A stretch of DNA of 64,000 bases from Acholeplasmataceae bacterium (GTDB lineage Bacteria; Bacillota_I; Bacilli_A; ML615J-28; CAG-698): NCBI GenBank assembly GCA_012841865.1, contig DUTX01000008.1, positions 1 through 64,000 on the forward strand, given 5' to 3'. Positions within the stretch are counted from its first letter, which is position 1, and each line of letters starts with the position of its first letter. Below, piece after piece: positions 27,925-36,118 of this stretch. Under the pieces are notes generated by a model. It made no database searches. It was given only the letters and a program-made list of their open reading frames with translations, and had not been told where the DNA came from. The translations under genes were made by a program, and so were the position numbers.

Positions 27925-30012
27925 TTATCCGCCGTAGCTGTATTCTTCCTTGGGATGGGTTTTCCAAAACACAGTATCGGAGAGTTCGAGCGGAATTTCA
28001 TAGTATTCTGCGTTGATTTCATAACCCGTAAGATCAATCATAATTTTAATCGTTCCGTTTCGATCGACAAAACGGTCGCTGACATTACATTTATAACTTT
28101 GGTCGCCCGACAAACTGCAACTATCGGAATCGCCCCCAACCAGCGCCAAAATTTTAATCCAAGAATCATAAGCATAGATTCGATTAATTGCCTCCCAGCT
28201 CGGATGGCCGTGTTTGTTTCCGAAATAATTGCCGTTGGTGATAATCACCACTTCCGGGTCAACAACTTCCAAAAACGGCGTACTGGTTCCAAATTTGGTT
28301 CCGTGATGCGCAGCTTTCAAAATATCGATGTCGCCGACTTCATACATATAATCTCTTTCCAGATTCGCATTTGTACCGTTATCGGCATCACCTGTGAAAA
28401 GCACCCGGGTTCCGTATGCTTCTAAAACAAAGACGATGCTCCGCGTATTGGGTTCGGAAGTTTTATAATTTTTTGTATCAATAATTTCAATAAAGACTTC
28501 ATCTAAAATATCAATGGTTTTTGTACAACCGTTTTGATTATTGACCGAATCAGTTACCGTACATTCCGTAATCAAGTCTTCATCATTAACTGCATTTACA
28601 TATTTTTCGTAAGTTTGGGTCGAATGGGTACCATAAAACTGAACGAGGTTCAAGATTTGATAGTTTTCAAAAACAAGGGGCATATTTCCGATATGATCGG
28701 CATCAGGGTGGGTCGCAAAGAGATAATCAATAACAAGGTCATTGCTGTTACTATCAATTACTTCTTTTATCGCCTGAAAAGAAGCAGAATGCTGTCCGGC
28801 ATCAATCAGTATATCGAAGTCTTCAATCTTAATGTAAATCGCTTCGCCGGGATCGCTATCTCCGTATTTGCCGATATCGATAAAAAATATTTCTACCGGA
28901 ACAACCATTTCCCCGCTTAAGACAATAATCTCATGAGCAGCGATTAGGGTTTCTGAAAATCCGGTAATGCTTGCGGTCAAAGTAACAACCGTGTTTTCAA
29001 AGACCTCGCTAACCAAACCAGCATTTGTGATTAAACCGGGAAAACTTGATTCCCAAGTAACAACCCCACCATAAGGCGTGCTCCACGGTAAAATAAAAGA
29101 TTCCTTAACCTTTTTGGGAACCAGCTTTTCAAACCCGGATAAAATATCTTGATTGTTTAAAAAGCGCTCGATTCGCAAATTATCGATTAAAATTGTTTTG
29201 TTGGATCTGTAATTCGTTTCAAAAGAAAAACGAACTCTGACCTTACCGGTAAATCCGGTAAGATCCAGTGTTTTCTGCTGCGTTTCATTTCCGTTATGGG
29301 AAATGGTTTCTAATAAGGTCCAACTGACGCCCTCGTTTGAGGAATAATAGATTTTAAGCGTTATCTGATAGCCTGATGTCGGAGCATTATCCACAAACGC
29401 ATAATTAAAACTAAGGGTTTTCGGATTTATTACATCCTTCTCCATTTCCATAATGCCTTTGGTTCCGATTTCCTTATCCGCATCGGCACTATTAGCATAG
29501 AGCCGGAGTTGTTGATTAAAAATATTTGCTTTTTTAAAAGCTAAGATTCCGCTTTTCCAAGGGTTGGTTGCTGTACCTTTAGTGATATTGTTGAAATCTT
29601 CATCAAGAAAAGTAAAGACTAAAGAATCATTTAAAGTAATCGCATAATTCTTACTGTCTTGATAATCATCACAGCTAACCTCTGCTTGTAAAGTTGCTTC
29701 GCCGTTTTTAATAAATTCTCCGGAATCGGAAATCAACTCGGGATTCAAGCTTTTCCAAGTAATACTTACATCCGGATAATGCGGAACTTCCGTAATTAAG
29801 CCGACATCAGTAACCGTGATTTCCGGAACATATAAATTTTCAATAACATAAGCTACTTTCTCTTCAGCTGTTATTTCCGGTGTAATTTCTACGTTGAATA
29901 AATCATTGAGGAAATCCAAAAACCCGCATCCGCTTAAAACAAGCGAAAGCATAAGCAAATGGATAATAATCAAAAATGAAGTCAGTTTTTTGTTTAATCG
30001 AGATATTTTCAT
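27925..30012 (-). CDS. Surface lipoprotein with Ig-like domains and a ComEC-like metallo-beta-lactamase domain
   Basis: 695 residues. The signal peptide ends in a lipobox (LVLSGC, Cys about residue 29), so it is anchored outside the membrane. Residues about 45-115 and 285-385 look like atrophied bacterial Ig domains (repeated ITWKSLNPELISDSGEF / VVTWESSFPGLITNAG). Between them lies a beta-rich, jelly-roll-like segment. The C-terminal about 300 residues are a metallo-beta-lactamase fold of the ComEC/Rec2 type: ATHPDADHIGN, FTGDADNGT and AAHHGTKFG carry metal ligands. Such stand-alone domains may be phosphodiesterases or nucleases; a role on extracellular DNA is inference. It follows the EF-G paralogue's promoter region and precedes no clear terminator. 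Confidence 0.8.
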   Translation of the reverse strand: MKISRLNKKLTSFLIIIHLLMLSLVLSGCGFLDFLNDLFNVEITPEITAEEKVAYVIENLYVPEITVTDVGLITEVPHYPDVSITWKSLNPELISDSGEFIKNGEATLQAEVSCDDYQDSKNYAITLNDSLVFTFLDEDFNNITKGTATNPWKSGILAFKKANIFNQQLRLYANSADADKEIGTKGIMEMEKDVINPKTLSFNYAFVDNAPTSGYQITLKIYYSSNEGVSWTLLETISHNGNETQQKTLDLTGFTGKVRVRFSFETNYRSNKTILIDNLRIERFLNNQDILSGFEKLVPKKVKESFILPWSTPYGGVVTWESSFPGLITNAGLVSEVFENTVVTLTASITGFSETLIAAHEIIVLSGEMVVPVEIFFIDIGKYGDSDPGEAIYIKIEDFDILIDAGQHSASFQAIKEVIDSNSNDLVIDYLFATHPDADHIGNMPLVFENYQILNLVQFYGTHSTQTYEKYVNAVNDEDLITECTVTDSVNNQNGCTKTIDILDEVFIEIIDTKNYKTSEPNTRSIVFVLEAYGTRVLFTGDADNGTNANLERDYMYEVGDIDILKAAHHGTKFGTSTPFLEVVDPEVVIITNGNYFGNKHGHPSWEAINRIYAYDSWIKILALVGGDSDSCSLSGDQSYKCNVSDRFVDRNGTIKIMIDLTGYEINAEYYEIPLELSDTVFWKTHPKEEYSYGG

Positions 30013-30025
30013 TTCCCCTCCGTTA

Positions 30026-30712
30026 TTAAATATGGAATCTTTTCTTCAGTTCTTCTTTGGTTTCCTTATCAGCAAACACAATCATTCCGACAATGGTTGC
30101 AAAGGATAAAGAAGCGGCAGCCAAACTCGGCCAGAGCACTATAACTAAATCAAACAGCCAGAGGACAAAAGGAATTAAACCTAAGATAGCGGCAGCAAGC
30201 AAGTACAAAAGGTATTCGCTGGAGCGCACTTTGCCGAGAAACATCGAAATTATAGCCAGGAGTGATGCCATCGAAAGAAAAGGAATGACATAATTTATTG
30301 ACCAACTTAAAGACCAACGCGAAACTCCGGTTACTAAATCGATACCGATTACATGTATTGAAAGTGTGACCATTTGAATCACAAGTCGCATCGGCACATT
30401 GCTTTTTGCTTTAAAAGTCGAACGAAGCAAAACCCAAAAATAAAGCACGCCGAGAACAACAATGATAGACCAGACTGTTCTTGTATTTTTATAAGTCAAA
30501 ATGTTAATCAAAACTGAAGTAAAGATAGCAATAATCGATAAGAATGCAACAATTCTCAGCAATACATTATATTTCTCCGGAATCGGAGTCGGCTTCGGAT
30601 ATTCTGGTCCTTGGTAGTTCTGACCGTCGACATCTTGAAGTATTTCAAAACAAAGCGGACAGGACTTTCTGGTCGTGTTATGAAGGACATTACATTTTAC
30701 GCACTTTTTCAT
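30026..30712 (-). CDS. DUF6320-like zinc-ribbon membrane protein
   Basis: 228 residues from ATG 30712, which follows GGAGGTGTAGG. An N-terminal zinc-ribbon CVKCNVLHNTTRKSCPLC (residues 4-21) is followed by a short Pro-rich linker and about six hydrophobic segments. This zinc ribbon plus membrane array next to an alcohol-acetyltransferase-type protein is the arrangement of the DUF6320 family. The function is unknown; it may hold the acyltransferase at the membrane or move its substrate. The start is 1 base past the acyltransferase stop, so the two are coupled. Confidence 0.75.
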   Translation of the reverse strand: MKKCVKCNVLHNTTRKSCPLCFEILQDVDGQNYQGPEYPKPTPIPEKYNVLLRIVAFLSIIAIFTSVLINILTYKNTRTVWSIIVVLGVLYFWVLLRSTFKAKSNVPMRLVIQMVTLSIHVIGIDLVTGVSRWSLSWSINYVIPFLSMASLLAIISMFLGKVRSSEYLLYLLAAAILGLIPFVLWLFDLVIVLWPSLAAASLSFATIVGMIVFADKETKEELKKRFHI

Positions 30713-30713
30713 C

Positions 30714-31976
30714 CTACACCTCCAACTCATTGGTTTCAACAATTACTTCAATCCCAAAATTAGCTAACATCCGGAAGAATTCTCTTTGGAGATCGCGTTC
30801 ACGGATTGCTCCCACAAAGGTGATTTGCATGCGGTCGCGATAACTAATGCCACCGATATTGATGGGAGAGGTTTTCGAAGCACCATTGGTGAAGATGAAT
30901 TTTCTGACATATGGTTCCATACCTTTCGGTATTTTTACAACCCCGATATTTGAAAACGTCATCGTGTTTAATTTATCGCCCCAAGCACTGTAACCGATTT
31001 TTAAAACCAACTCCTTAATAACCAAGGGAACAATCCTTAAGAAGAAATTCTTTTCGATCATTACATTCGCAACAATCCGTTCTTGGAGCTTTTCTTTCTG
31101 AAGTTCACTTTGAAAGACGGCTTTGACTACTTCCAAAACTGCTTCAAATTCCAAGTCTTCTTGCAGCTTCATTCCCGCCGAAATAAATAAAGAGAAATTT
31201 CTAAGCGTCCGCGAAGGAAAGTATTTCCTTAAGTTTACGGGAATAAAAATTTGAAGCGGTTTGTCTTTGGATCTAAAAAGATGGTTTAAATCTTTTGCGG
31301 AGCAAATCAAACAAGCCGTTAAAAATTCGGTGATGGTTGCGGAAAATTTATGGGCAACTTCTTTTAACGCTTTTACGCTGACTTCGCCCGTTACGATTGA
31401 CAAATAAAGATCATCGTAAAAACTCCCCCGAAACTGCATGGCTTTCGGATCTCTTTTATTATTTTTTAAAGATGGTTTGTAATTTTTAACGAAACTGTCT
31501 TGATATTCTTCATAAACATTTTCAATATCGGAGGTTAAGACCAGATTCTCGCTGTCAATTTTTTTTCCGGTTAAAATCAAATAATTATAGACAACCGCTT
31601 TCAAAAATTCCAAAGCTCCGGAACCGTCAGTCAAAGAATGAAACACTTCCAAGTTTATCCGCGTGGAATGATAACTCACTTTAAATAAGTAACCATTATT
31701 TTCTTTTCGTTTTAAACGTTGGCAGATATGCGGACTTTCCGGATAAACTTTTGCTTTTGCGAAATTCTCTTCCAAGTAGTACCAAAAAAGGCCTCTCTTC
31801 ATTTTCACCTTCATTGGCGGAAAACGTATTATCGTGATATTTAAAGCTTCTTCAAGCAGCTTGGGTTCGACTTCTTCCGTAAGAACAACAGAAAGCCGAA
31901 AAACATTGGTCCGCTTATCGGATGTTACCGAAGGAAATATTTTTGCTGCGTTGTCAAGTTTATACCAATTATTCAT
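30714..31976 (-). CDS. Alcohol acetyltransferase-like / condensation-fold acyltransferase
   Basis: 420 residues with the chloramphenicol-acetyltransferase/condensation-like fold. The HxxxD motif is HSLTDGSG near residue 133, and the second structural block is MTFSNIGVVKIP near 345, where the DFG-like element sits in relatives. The family (AATase, Pfam) acylates alcohols, and bacterial relatives with DUF6320 partners are thought to act in lipid or polyketide-like conjugate formation. It is the first gene of a two-gene operon behind a leader RNA that carries a terminator. Confidence 0.75.
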   Translation of the reverse strand: MNNWYKLDNAAKIFPSVTSDKRTNVFRLSVVLTEEVEPKLLEEALNITIIRFPPMKVKMKRGLFWYYLEENFAKAKVYPESPHICQRLKRKENNGYLFKVSYHSTRINLEVFHSLTDGSGALEFLKAVVYNYLILTGKKIDSENLVLTSDIENVYEEYQDSFVKNYKPSLKNNKRDPKAMQFRGSFYDDLYLSIVTGEVSVKALKEVAHKFSATITEFLTACLICSAKDLNHLFRSKDKPLQIFIPVNLRKYFPSRTLRNFSLFISAGMKLQEDLEFEAVLEVVKAVFQSELQKEKLQERIVANVMIEKNFFLRIVPLVIKELVLKIGYSAWGDKLNTMTFSNIGVVKIPKGMEPYVRKFIFTNGASKTSPINIGGISYRDRMQITFVGAIRERDLQREFFRMLANFGIEVIVETNELEV

Positions 31977-32044
31977 AATTCACCTGCTTTGACACTCCAA
32001 ATTTAACCTTCCCGCACATATAACAAGGATTTTCAAATAAAGAA
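31977..32044 (-). other. Leader between terminator hairpin and acyltransferase start
   Basis: A 68-base segment follows the leader terminator and contains the RBS AGGTG before the ATG. I see no convincing second promoter here, so transcription of the acyltransferase operon likely depends on read-through of the hairpin. Confidence 0.5.
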
Positions 32045-32160
32045 AGAAAAAAGTGCCGCTCTGCACTTTCCGCGAAATTTGGCTTAAAAATTTATAAATA
32101 TTTAGCCATAATATTTAACGGTAAGCACCTTTTTCCAAAATATAAATTAGCGTCATCATA
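32045..32160 (-). ncRNA. Leader RNA with intrinsic terminator, possible attenuator or riboswitch
   Basis: A transcript starting near 32159 would run about 110 bases to the terminator AAGTGC-agagcg-GCACTT plus T-run (32068-32045). Earlier in the leader AAAAAGGUGC (32134-32125) is fully complementary, over 10 bases with one G-U, to the 3' arm plus T-run GCACUUUUUU, so it can form a competing anti-terminator. A second hairpin GGCUAAAUAUUU...AAGCC lies between (32105-32081). No known riboswitch class is recognised. A short reading frame of 14 codons (MMTLIYILEKGAYR) begins at the predicted start site without an RBS. Confidence 0.5.
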
Positions 32161-32165
32161 GTATT

Positions 32166-32194
32166 ATTATACATTAAAAGATTGATTATCACAA
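32166..32194 (-). promoter_or_regulatory. Promoter of the acyltransferase leader
   Basis: On minus: TTGTGA (32194-32189), 17-base spacer, TATAAT (32171-32166). Confidence 0.75.
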
Positions 32195-32254
32195 GAAAAA
32201 GAAATGTATATCAAAAATCAAAATGACATTTTTTGTTTTACTTTTTTAAGTAAA

Positions 32255-32280
32255 AGAAAGAGTCCAAATCGGACTCTAAA
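32255..32280 (-). terminator. Terminator after degV-like gene
   Basis: On minus AGAGTCC-gattt-GGACTCT is followed by TTCTTTTA. Confidence 0.75.
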
Positions 32281-32286
32281 ATCATA

Positions 32287-33138
32287 CTATTTTTTAACCA
32301 TATAGAGAATACCGATTGTCCGCGGCCCACAATGAGTCGAGATAACCGCACTCGCTTTTGTTTCGTGAATTTGTATAGGATTTAGAACCTTCGCTATTTC
32401 TCTTTTCAAATAAGCGGCGTCCTCTTTGGCTAAATTATGGGTTACCATAATATTATCAAGGTCTACCTTTTCCGCATCAGAGCGAAGATAATCCACCAAA
32501 GTATCCAATGCTTTTTGAAATTTTCCACGTGGTTTTTTTGTAACAACCATCTTCCCGTCAACAACCCTGATAATCGGTTTGATTTTCAAAAGCGTTCCGA
32601 TGATTCTGGAAGTGCCGCTGCATCTGCCCCCTTTATGTAAGTAAGAAAGCGTATTGATAGCGAACTGAGTCCTAACCAGAGAAACATCAGCCTCAACTTT
32701 GCGGGCGATAGTTTCCAAGTCAGCGCCTTGATTACGATATTGAGCGGCTTTTAATAACAAGAGACCGATTCCGCTGGAAAGATTTCCTGAATCAACAAGT
32801 CTAATTCTTCCTTCCGGAAATTCGCTTGCTGCAATGCGAGCATTCTGAAAAGCAGCCGAAAAACCGGATCCGATCCCGAGGTAAAGAATATCTTTACCGG
32901 CATCAAGATATTTTTTGAAATAAGCAGTAAATGTAGCCGGAGGGATTGCGGAAGTTTTCGGCAATTCTCCGTGTTCCTTAACCAATTGGTATAATTGTTC
33001 TGCGTTTATTTCTATAACATCGGCATAGGATTTCCCGCCAATATTAACATACAATGGTATTATATCAATATCGTGTTTTTCATAAAGTTCCGGTGTCAGA
33101 TCGCTTGTACAATCCGTTATAATTTTAATCCCATTCAT
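32287..33138 (-). CDS. DegV family fatty-acid-binding protein
   Basis: 283 residues, cytosolic DegV/FakB fold. Seen are KIITDCTSDLTPELYEK, KTSAIPPATF (the TS motif that binds the fatty-acid head group), DSGNLSSGIGLL and THCGPRTIGILY at the C-terminus. FakB-type proteins present fatty acids to the FakA kinase for phospholipid synthesis. No fakA lies in the window. It is a single-gene unit with a good promoter and a terminator. Confidence 0.9.
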   Translation of the reverse strand: MNGIKIITDCTSDLTPELYEKHDIDIIPLYVNIGGKSYADVIEINAEQLYQLVKEHGELPKTSAIPPATFTAYFKKYLDAGKDILYLGIGSGFSAAFQNARIAASEFPEGRIRLVDSGNLSSGIGLLLLKAAQYRNQGADLETIARKVEADVSLVRTQFAINTLSYLHKGGRCSGTSRIIGTLLKIKPIIRVVDGKMVVTKKPRGKFQKALDTLVDYLRSDAEKVDLDNIMVTHNLAKEDAAYLKREIAKVLNPIQIHETKASAVISTHCGPRTIGILYMVKK

Positions 33139-33176
33139 ACTTGCCTCACTAATCTATTCATCGATATTATATAAGT

Positions 33177-33205
33177 ATTATACATTGAAACTACAAATTT
33201 CTCAA
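33177..33205 (-). promoter_or_regulatory. Promoter of the degV-like gene
   Basis: On minus: TTGAGA (33205-33200), 17-base spacer, TATAAT (33182-33177). A second TATAAT lies 11 bases downstream. Confidence 0.7.
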
Positions 33206-33242
33206 GAAATATAGTCAACAAAAGAAAAATAGAATGACAAAA

Positions 33243-33274
33243 CAAAAAAAAGTATTCATCATTTTGAATACTTA
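33243..33274 (-). terminator. Terminator after the UPF0316 gene
   Basis: On minus AAGTATTCA ... TGAATACTT is followed by TTTTTTTG; it overlaps the stop codon. Confidence 0.8.
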
Positions 33275-33817
33275 TTTTATTAAATTTCGAAAGGAACTGA
33301 TGTAACCGCCGCGAATACTTGTAATATCCTGAACGACAATTAAAGCTTGCGGGTCAAGTTCATAAATCTTCTGAGTGACGATTTCTTGATTCTTTCTTTT
33401 CGCATAAACAATCAAAATCATTTTTCTAGCTTCCTTACCTTCCGCAGCCGCCGTTGTCACTCCGAAACCAGATTCCCTTAAAATATCGGCAATCTTAATT
33501 CCGCTTTCATGGGAAGTAATGGCTTGGACCAAAATCTGACCTAAAGCAATTCTTTTTTCCAGAATTGAGCCGGTAAAAACACCACCCGCAAAACCTAAAG
33601 CATAGACAATCGCTTTAAGAGGTTCTTCCGAAATGGCACCGATTACTCTGGAAGCAACAAAAACCCAGATTAAAGCTTCAATAAAAGCTAAAAGCGCAGC
33701 TTTTTTACCATACCCTTTATTTACAAGTATATTTCTTAAAGTTCCGATAGAAACTTCAATTACGCGGGAAAAGAAGATAATTAAAAATTCTAATAACAAC
33801 GCCCAAAACATTTCCAA
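33272..33817 (-). CDS. UPF0316/DUF5698 membrane protein with DUF2179 domain
   Basis: 181 residues. Three hydrophobic segments in the first 95 residues (LLLEFLIIFFSRVIEVSIGT, AALLAFIEALIWVFVASRVI, AIVYALGFAGGVFTGSIL) are followed by a soluble DUF2179 tail (ITSHESGIKIADILRESGFGVT ... SIRGGYISSF, quoted in parts). This is the YebE/UPF0316 layout found across Bacilli. Its function is unknown; the DUF2179 tail is shared with the YitT protein at 2858-3733, pointing to a common ligand or sensing role. Confidence 0.85.
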   Translation of the reverse strand: MEMFWALLLEFLIIFFSRVIEVSIGTLRNILVNKGYGKKAALLAFIEALIWVFVASRVIGAISEEPLKAIVYALGFAGGVFTGSILEKRIALGQILVQAITSHESGIKIADILRESGFGVTTAAAEGKEARKMILIVYAKRKNQEIVTQKIYELDPQALIVVQDITSIRGGYISSFRNLIK

Positions 33818-33857
33818 ACCTCTACTTTATATTTTTTAAGCCAATATCTTAGATCAT

Positions 33858-34187
33858 TTAGTCTTTAACAAACTTTTTTTGCTTTCTTTTCTTCAAAAAC
33901 TCATTATACATTCTTTTCGTCTGCTTCACCAGTGCTTTTTCGCTAGAAAGGTCAATTTCAGCTAAACTGTCTACTTTTAAAATTTCCCAATCTCCCCAGG
34001 TCCTGTATCCGCCTTTGGTGCTTGTAATCTTTGCAAAGGTCCACATAATTTCTCGATTTTTTATTTTTAACACAATACTGTAACTCCGAAATCTCTCATA
34101 ATAACAGATATAATAAATATCCGGCAGTACCGCATTTTCTATATCAAGGTTTGATAGCTCTTTAATATTCGCTGATAATATATACAT
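33858..34187 (-). CDS. Hypothetical protein, 109 residues
   Basis: Starts at ATG 34187 after AAAGGAAAG. A beta-rich first half (ILSANIKELSNLDIE ... YYICYYERFRSYSIVLKIK, IMWTFAKITSTKGGYRTWGD) leads to a charged helical tail (KALVKQTKRMYNEFLKKRKQKK). No signal peptide or membrane segment. I do not recognise the family. Between the LOR-type gene and the UPF0316 gene on the same strand. Confidence 0.65.
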   Translation of the reverse strand: MYILSANIKELSNLDIENAVLPDIYYICYYERFRSYSIVLKIKNREIMWTFAKITSTKGGYRTWGDWEILKVDSLAEIDLSSEKALVKQTKRMYNEFLKKRKQKKFVKD

Positions 34188-34348
34188 ATTTTCTTTCCTT
34201 TTACAGATATTCTTCGATCCAGGATTCTTTAAATTTAACTAAATGCAAGCACTACTTTAACCTACAAAACGCTTCTTTTCAATTTATATTCTTTCCAACC
34301 TTGAAGAGAAAACGCCCTTTTCAGGCTTTTTTACCTATTGATATTTTC

Positions 34349-34840
34349 CTATCTTCTGTGCCTTGATCCGTCATGATGAACGGCATCAAGAATAATTACG
34401 AGACATAAAGTTAAAATTTCATTATAACCTTCCGAAACCAAAACTTCATATTTATCCCGAAAAAGATTGAAATTTTTTGAAACATGGCAAAAGACATTTT
34501 CATCTTTTAAAATCTGAAAATTCCAAGCTAACAAATCACCGTCTATCCTATAGTTTCCATAAGCAGAATCAATCTCATACTTCTTTACAAAGACGGAAAA
34601 CTTTTTCTTCACTGTAGCAACAAGTTGATTGTCAAGATAGATATCATACCTTGGAAGCAAGCGGAACATTTTTTGTTTGATGAATGCTAGCTTTTTGCCG
34701 GAATTGTTGAAAAGACGATATTGTTTTCCAAAAGTAAACAATTTTTCTTTTACTTCATAAATAATGCTGCCGTCTGCCCGAAAAATTTGAAAACGATCAC
34801 CGATTGTAAATAATCTTTCATTGATGTAAAACTTTTTCAT
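34349..34840 (-). CDS. LURP-one-related (LOR/YxjI-like) protein
   Basis: 163 residues built from repeated beta-hairpin units: YINERLFTIGDRFQIFRADG, YEVKEKLFTFGKQYRLFNNS, AFIKQKMFRLLPRYDIYLDN, ATVKKKFSVFVKKYEID and HVSKNFNLFRDKYEVLV. This five-fold 'K-x-F-x-(5)-Y-x-(I/V/L)' pattern is the LOR/tubby-like barrel of YxjI-type proteins, of unknown cellular function, perhaps phospholipid or ligand binding. Single gene; RBS GAGGGAGAG before ATG. Confidence 0.75.
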   Translation of the reverse strand: MKKFYINERLFTIGDRFQIFRADGSIIYEVKEKLFTFGKQYRLFNNSGKKLAFIKQKMFRLLPRYDIYLDNQLVATVKKKFSVFVKKYEIDSAYGNYRIDGDLLAWNFQILKDENVFCHVSKNFNLFRDKYEVLVSEGYNEILTLCLVIILDAVHHDGSRHRR

Positions 34841-34869
34841 ATCTCTCCCTCACTGTATTAAATATATTA

Positions 34870-35787
34870 TTATGGTAATTTTTTTCCGACTGAAAGGTAT
34901 AAATCATACCATTCTTCTTTTGTAAGTTCAATGTCCACAGCTTTAACAAGTTCACGGAGCGAAGCGGGTTTCGTCGTTCCGACAACCACTTGGATTTGAG
35001 CCGGATGACGCAATATCCACGCTACAGCAACAGCTGCCGGACTGATACCGTATTTTGTTCCTATTTCATGTAATTTTTGATTTAGTTTTAAGTAATCTGG
35101 ATGATCCAAATAAGTCCCTTTCGTTAAGGAAATCTGCAAAGGTGACCAAGCTTGCATCGTGATATCATTAATGCGCATATAATCTAAAATATCGCCGGTT
35201 CTGTTGACCGCATAATCATTAGCGATATTGACATTAAATATTTCATCGATCATCAAAGAATGAACGACATTGAAATGCAATTGGTTAAAAATTAATTTAT
35301 TCGGCAAATGCTTCTGTAATATCTCAATCTGAATGGAATTCATATTTGATACGCCAAAAAACTTGACTTTCTTTTCACCGCGAAGAATCTTGAAAGCCTT
35401 CGCAACTTCCGAAAAATCGGTCAGAGCATCGGGGCGATGAATGAGGAGCACATCAAGGTAATCCGTATTCAATCGTTCTAGCGACGCATTAACAGAAGCA
35501 AGGATATGTTCTTCGGAACTGTCATAGTATCCTTCTTTGATTCCGCACTTTGTTTGAATTATGATTTGTTTACGGAGGGTGGGATTTTTCTTCAAAACTT
35601 CTCCAAAGATGGTTTCAGATTTTCCGTTACCGTAAATATCCGCATGATCAAAAACGTTTATCCCCCATTCTCTAGCGGTATAAATCAATTTTTCTGCTTC
35701 CTCAAAGCTTAATTCCGCTAAACGCATGCAACCGAGTGCAAGCTTGGAAACGATTAAATTGCTGTTCGGAATCTCATAATATTTCAT
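34870..35787 (-). CDS. Aldo/keto reductase family oxidoreductase
   Basis: 305 residues, NADPH-dependent AKR of the YdhF type (TIM barrel). Seen: LALGCMRL, the catalytic NVFDHADIYGNGKSE with Asp and Tyr, TDYLDVLLIHRPD, FFGVSNMN, and the C-terminal cofactor block VVVGTTKPASLRELVKA. I start at ATG 35787 because AAGAGG lies 7 bases upstream; the start 21 bases further up has no RBS. An AT-rich TATAAT (35820-35815) without a clear -35 may be the promoter. Substrate unknown. Confidence 0.88.
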   Translation of the reverse strand: MKYYEIPNSNLIVSKLALGCMRLAELSFEEAEKLIYTAREWGINVFDHADIYGNGKSETIFGEVLKKNPTLRKQIIIQTKCGIKEGYYDSSEEHILASVNASLERLNTDYLDVLLIHRPDALTDFSEVAKAFKILRGEKKVKFFGVSNMNSIQIEILQKHLPNKLIFNQLHFNVVHSLMIDEIFNVNIANDYAVNRTGDILDYMRINDITMQAWSPLQISLTKGTYLDHPDYLKLNQKLHEIGTKYGISPAAVAVAWILRHPAQIQVVVGTTKPASLRELVKAVDIELTKEEWYDLYLSVGKKLP

Positions 35788-35860
35788 TTTTAACCTCTTG
35801 TTATTCATCTGATAATTATATTATATAATATTTAGCTTAAAAAATGAATAAAAATTACAA

Positions 35861-35884
35861 AAGTCAGACAAAAGTCTGACTTTC
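35861..35884 (-). terminator. Terminator closing the riboswitch/short-ORF unit
   Basis: On minus AAGTCAGAC-tttt-GTCTGACTT is followed by TTGTAATTTTT. It lies 20 bases after the short ORF and before the aldo/keto reductase promoter region. Confidence 0.85.
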
Positions 35885-35901
35885 ATGATGAGGGCAAATA
35901 T

Positions 35902-35988
35902 TCAAACCGAATACCTTTCAAGATAATTCGTTTGCACGCAAGATGAAGAGTAAATCATTAATAACGGAATATCTTGCTCCATTTTCAC
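35902..35988 (-). CDS. Short ORF (28 codons) downstream of the c-di-GMP-like riboswitch
   Basis: GTG 35988 is preceded at 5 bases by AAGGGG, a strong RBS; the frame gives 28 residues (begins MKMEQDIPLLMIYSSSC and ends ERYSV) and stops at TGA 35904-35902. An alternative ATG at 36015, in the same frame, lies inside the riboswitch terminator hairpin and would give 37 residues; an ATG at 35982 is also possible. The peptide has one Cys and no clear signal or membrane helix. It fills the space between the riboswitch terminator and the final terminator. Whether it is translated is not proven. Confidence 0.4.
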   Translation of the reverse strand: MKMEQDIPLLMIYSSSCVQTNYLERYSV

Positions 35989-36004
35989 AACATCCCCTTC
36001 AATA

Positions 36005-36039
36005 AAAAATGCCATGTTTAAAAATACTTAAACAATGGC
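36005..36039 (-). terminator. Riboswitch expression-platform terminator
   Basis: On minus GCCATTGTTTAA ... TTAAACATGGC is followed by ATTTTTT. Its 5' arm is the 3' end of the aptamer (TTGCC-ATTG), so folding of the aptamer and of the terminator compete. Confidence 0.75.
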
Positions 36040-36103
36040 AACTGGCTGTCTTTAGTATAAGACCCTATAGCTTTCCGTCACAAGATCACTCTTGTTTTGG
36101 CTT
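36034..36103 (-). ncRNA. Cyclic di-GMP-I (GEMM) riboswitch candidate
   Basis: On minus the order of conserved elements is GCCAAAA, a hairpin CAAGA-GUGA-UCUUG closed by a GNRA tetraloop, GACGGAAAGC, UAUAGGGUCU, a short second hairpin (GUCUU/AAGAC), then GCCAGUUGCC. This is the GEMM-I plan: GGCAAA, GNRA-capped stem, GACGCAAAGCYAYAGGGYCU, GCCAGRUUGCC. One change, GCCAA where GGCAA is usual, puts a mismatch in the closing P1 stem opposite UUGCC. A consensus promoter lies 16 bases upstream and a terminator is built onto its 3' end, so it is placed as a working switch. No GGDEF or EAL protein is in the window. Confidence 0.6.
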
Positions 36104-36118
36104 TTTCATCTTTTTTGT

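Noticed and set aside
4845-30012. UGA read as tryptophan (code 4) in a Mollicute-like genome
   Set aside because: Several core genes (secA, yitT, gcvPA, deoR-type gene) end in TGA at the family's normal C-terminus, Trp is TGG, and prfB is intact.
32119-32160. Leader peptide MMTLIYILEKGAYR as a firm gene
   Set aside because: There is no RBS, it starts at the predicted transcription start, and it has no run of a regulatory amino acid; kept only as a possibility in the leader entry.
36034-36103. Reading the GEMM-like RNA as a tRNA, THF, or fluoride element
   Set aside because: There is no cloverleaf, and the order GNRA-capped stem, GACGnAAAGC, UAUAGGGUCU, GCCAGUUGCC fits only the GEMM-I plan.
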